Translations under genes and position numbers: made by a program
Part shown: positions 63,741-64,000 of the stretch, piece by piece
Layout of the letters: every line of letters begins with the position of its first letter
Position numbering within the stretch: the stretch's first letter is position 1
Assembly: GCF_035582795.1 (NCBI RefSeq)
Contig: NC_134367.1
Coordinates: forward strand, 2,110,501 to 2,174,500
Length of the DNA: 64,000 bases
From: Mycteria americana
Taxonomy: Eukaryota; Chordata; Aves; Ciconiiformes; Ciconiidae
Reading direction: 5' to 3'
The notes under the pieces: generated by a model
Databases searched by the model: none
What the model was told of the DNA's origin: nothing
Seen by the model: only the letters and a program-made list of their open reading frames with translations

Positions 63741-64000
63741 GTGTGTCCCTGTAGAGATTCAGTTTACGTTTGAATCTCAATTCCTACCGCTAGCAAAGTA
63801 ATGACTTCCAATCCTCATGGTCTCCTACTGTAAAAGGATCAAACAGCATCCCTTGGGATGGACAGAAAGCAGCCGAGGCCAGCATAAATAAATACGCACA
63901 GAGAAAGAATTAATTCACGTTGCAGAATAACCCACACAATTTCAATGCTGAAACATTAAAAGCCCGCTGACAGAGTCATAGAAATAACAGATGTTTTTCC
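63741..64000. other. Right edge, nothing recognised
   Basis: AT-rich unique-looking DNA with no gene, repeat family or motif that I can support. Confidence 0.4.

Overview
The window reads as bird (avian/archosaur) genomic DNA. Its only clear interspersed repeats are CR1 LINEs with the avian-type ATAGAATC-octamer 3' tail. Introns are short, promoters are sharp CpG islands, and the gene content matches the vertebrate ZNF395-PNOC neighbourhood (human 8p21). No prokaryotic genes, CRISPR array, tRNA or rRNA was seen.

Layout. A degenerate minisatellite (1-310) and anonymous DNA lead to a CpG-island promoter (about 1.4-3.3 kb) for ZNF395 on the + strand. The nine ZNF395 coding exons lie at 6987-14124 and encode 500 residues; a long 3' UTR may reach the poly(A) signals near 17.9-18.0 kb. 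PNOC (prepronociceptin) converges from the - strand. Its two coding exons (28598-28717 and 21357-21836) encode 199 residues, and a TATA-driven non-coding exon 1 is proposed near 32.5 kb. The 6.8 kb intron between the PNOC coding exons holds two CR1 copies, one about 3.2 kb long. Roughly 9 kb of gene-free DNA follows. At 41.2-41.5 kb there is a CpG promoter with a ZNF143/THAP11-type motif and CCAAT boxes, then a 1.5 kb G-rich minisatellite in intron 1, then a three-coding-exon protein kinase of the STK35/PDIK1L family (43895-47950, 332 residues). From about 48.4 kb to the end I recognise no protein-coding gene, only three further CR1 pieces and a few exon-like segments.

How the genes relate. 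PNOC makes a secreted neuropeptide precursor; ZNF395 is a nuclear DNA-binding regulator; the kinase is predicted to be intracellular. They are separate transcription units. The most interesting points are: (1) the encoded nociceptin starts with Tyr (YGGF) rather than the mammalian Phe (FGGF); (2) a second degenerate opioid-like core (LGGF) follows a dibasic site upstream of it; (3) the head-to-head PNOC / STK35-like pair mirrors the PDYN / STK35 pair of human 20p13, which suggests an ancient duplicated block with a kinase copy I do not know from the mammalian PNOC locus.
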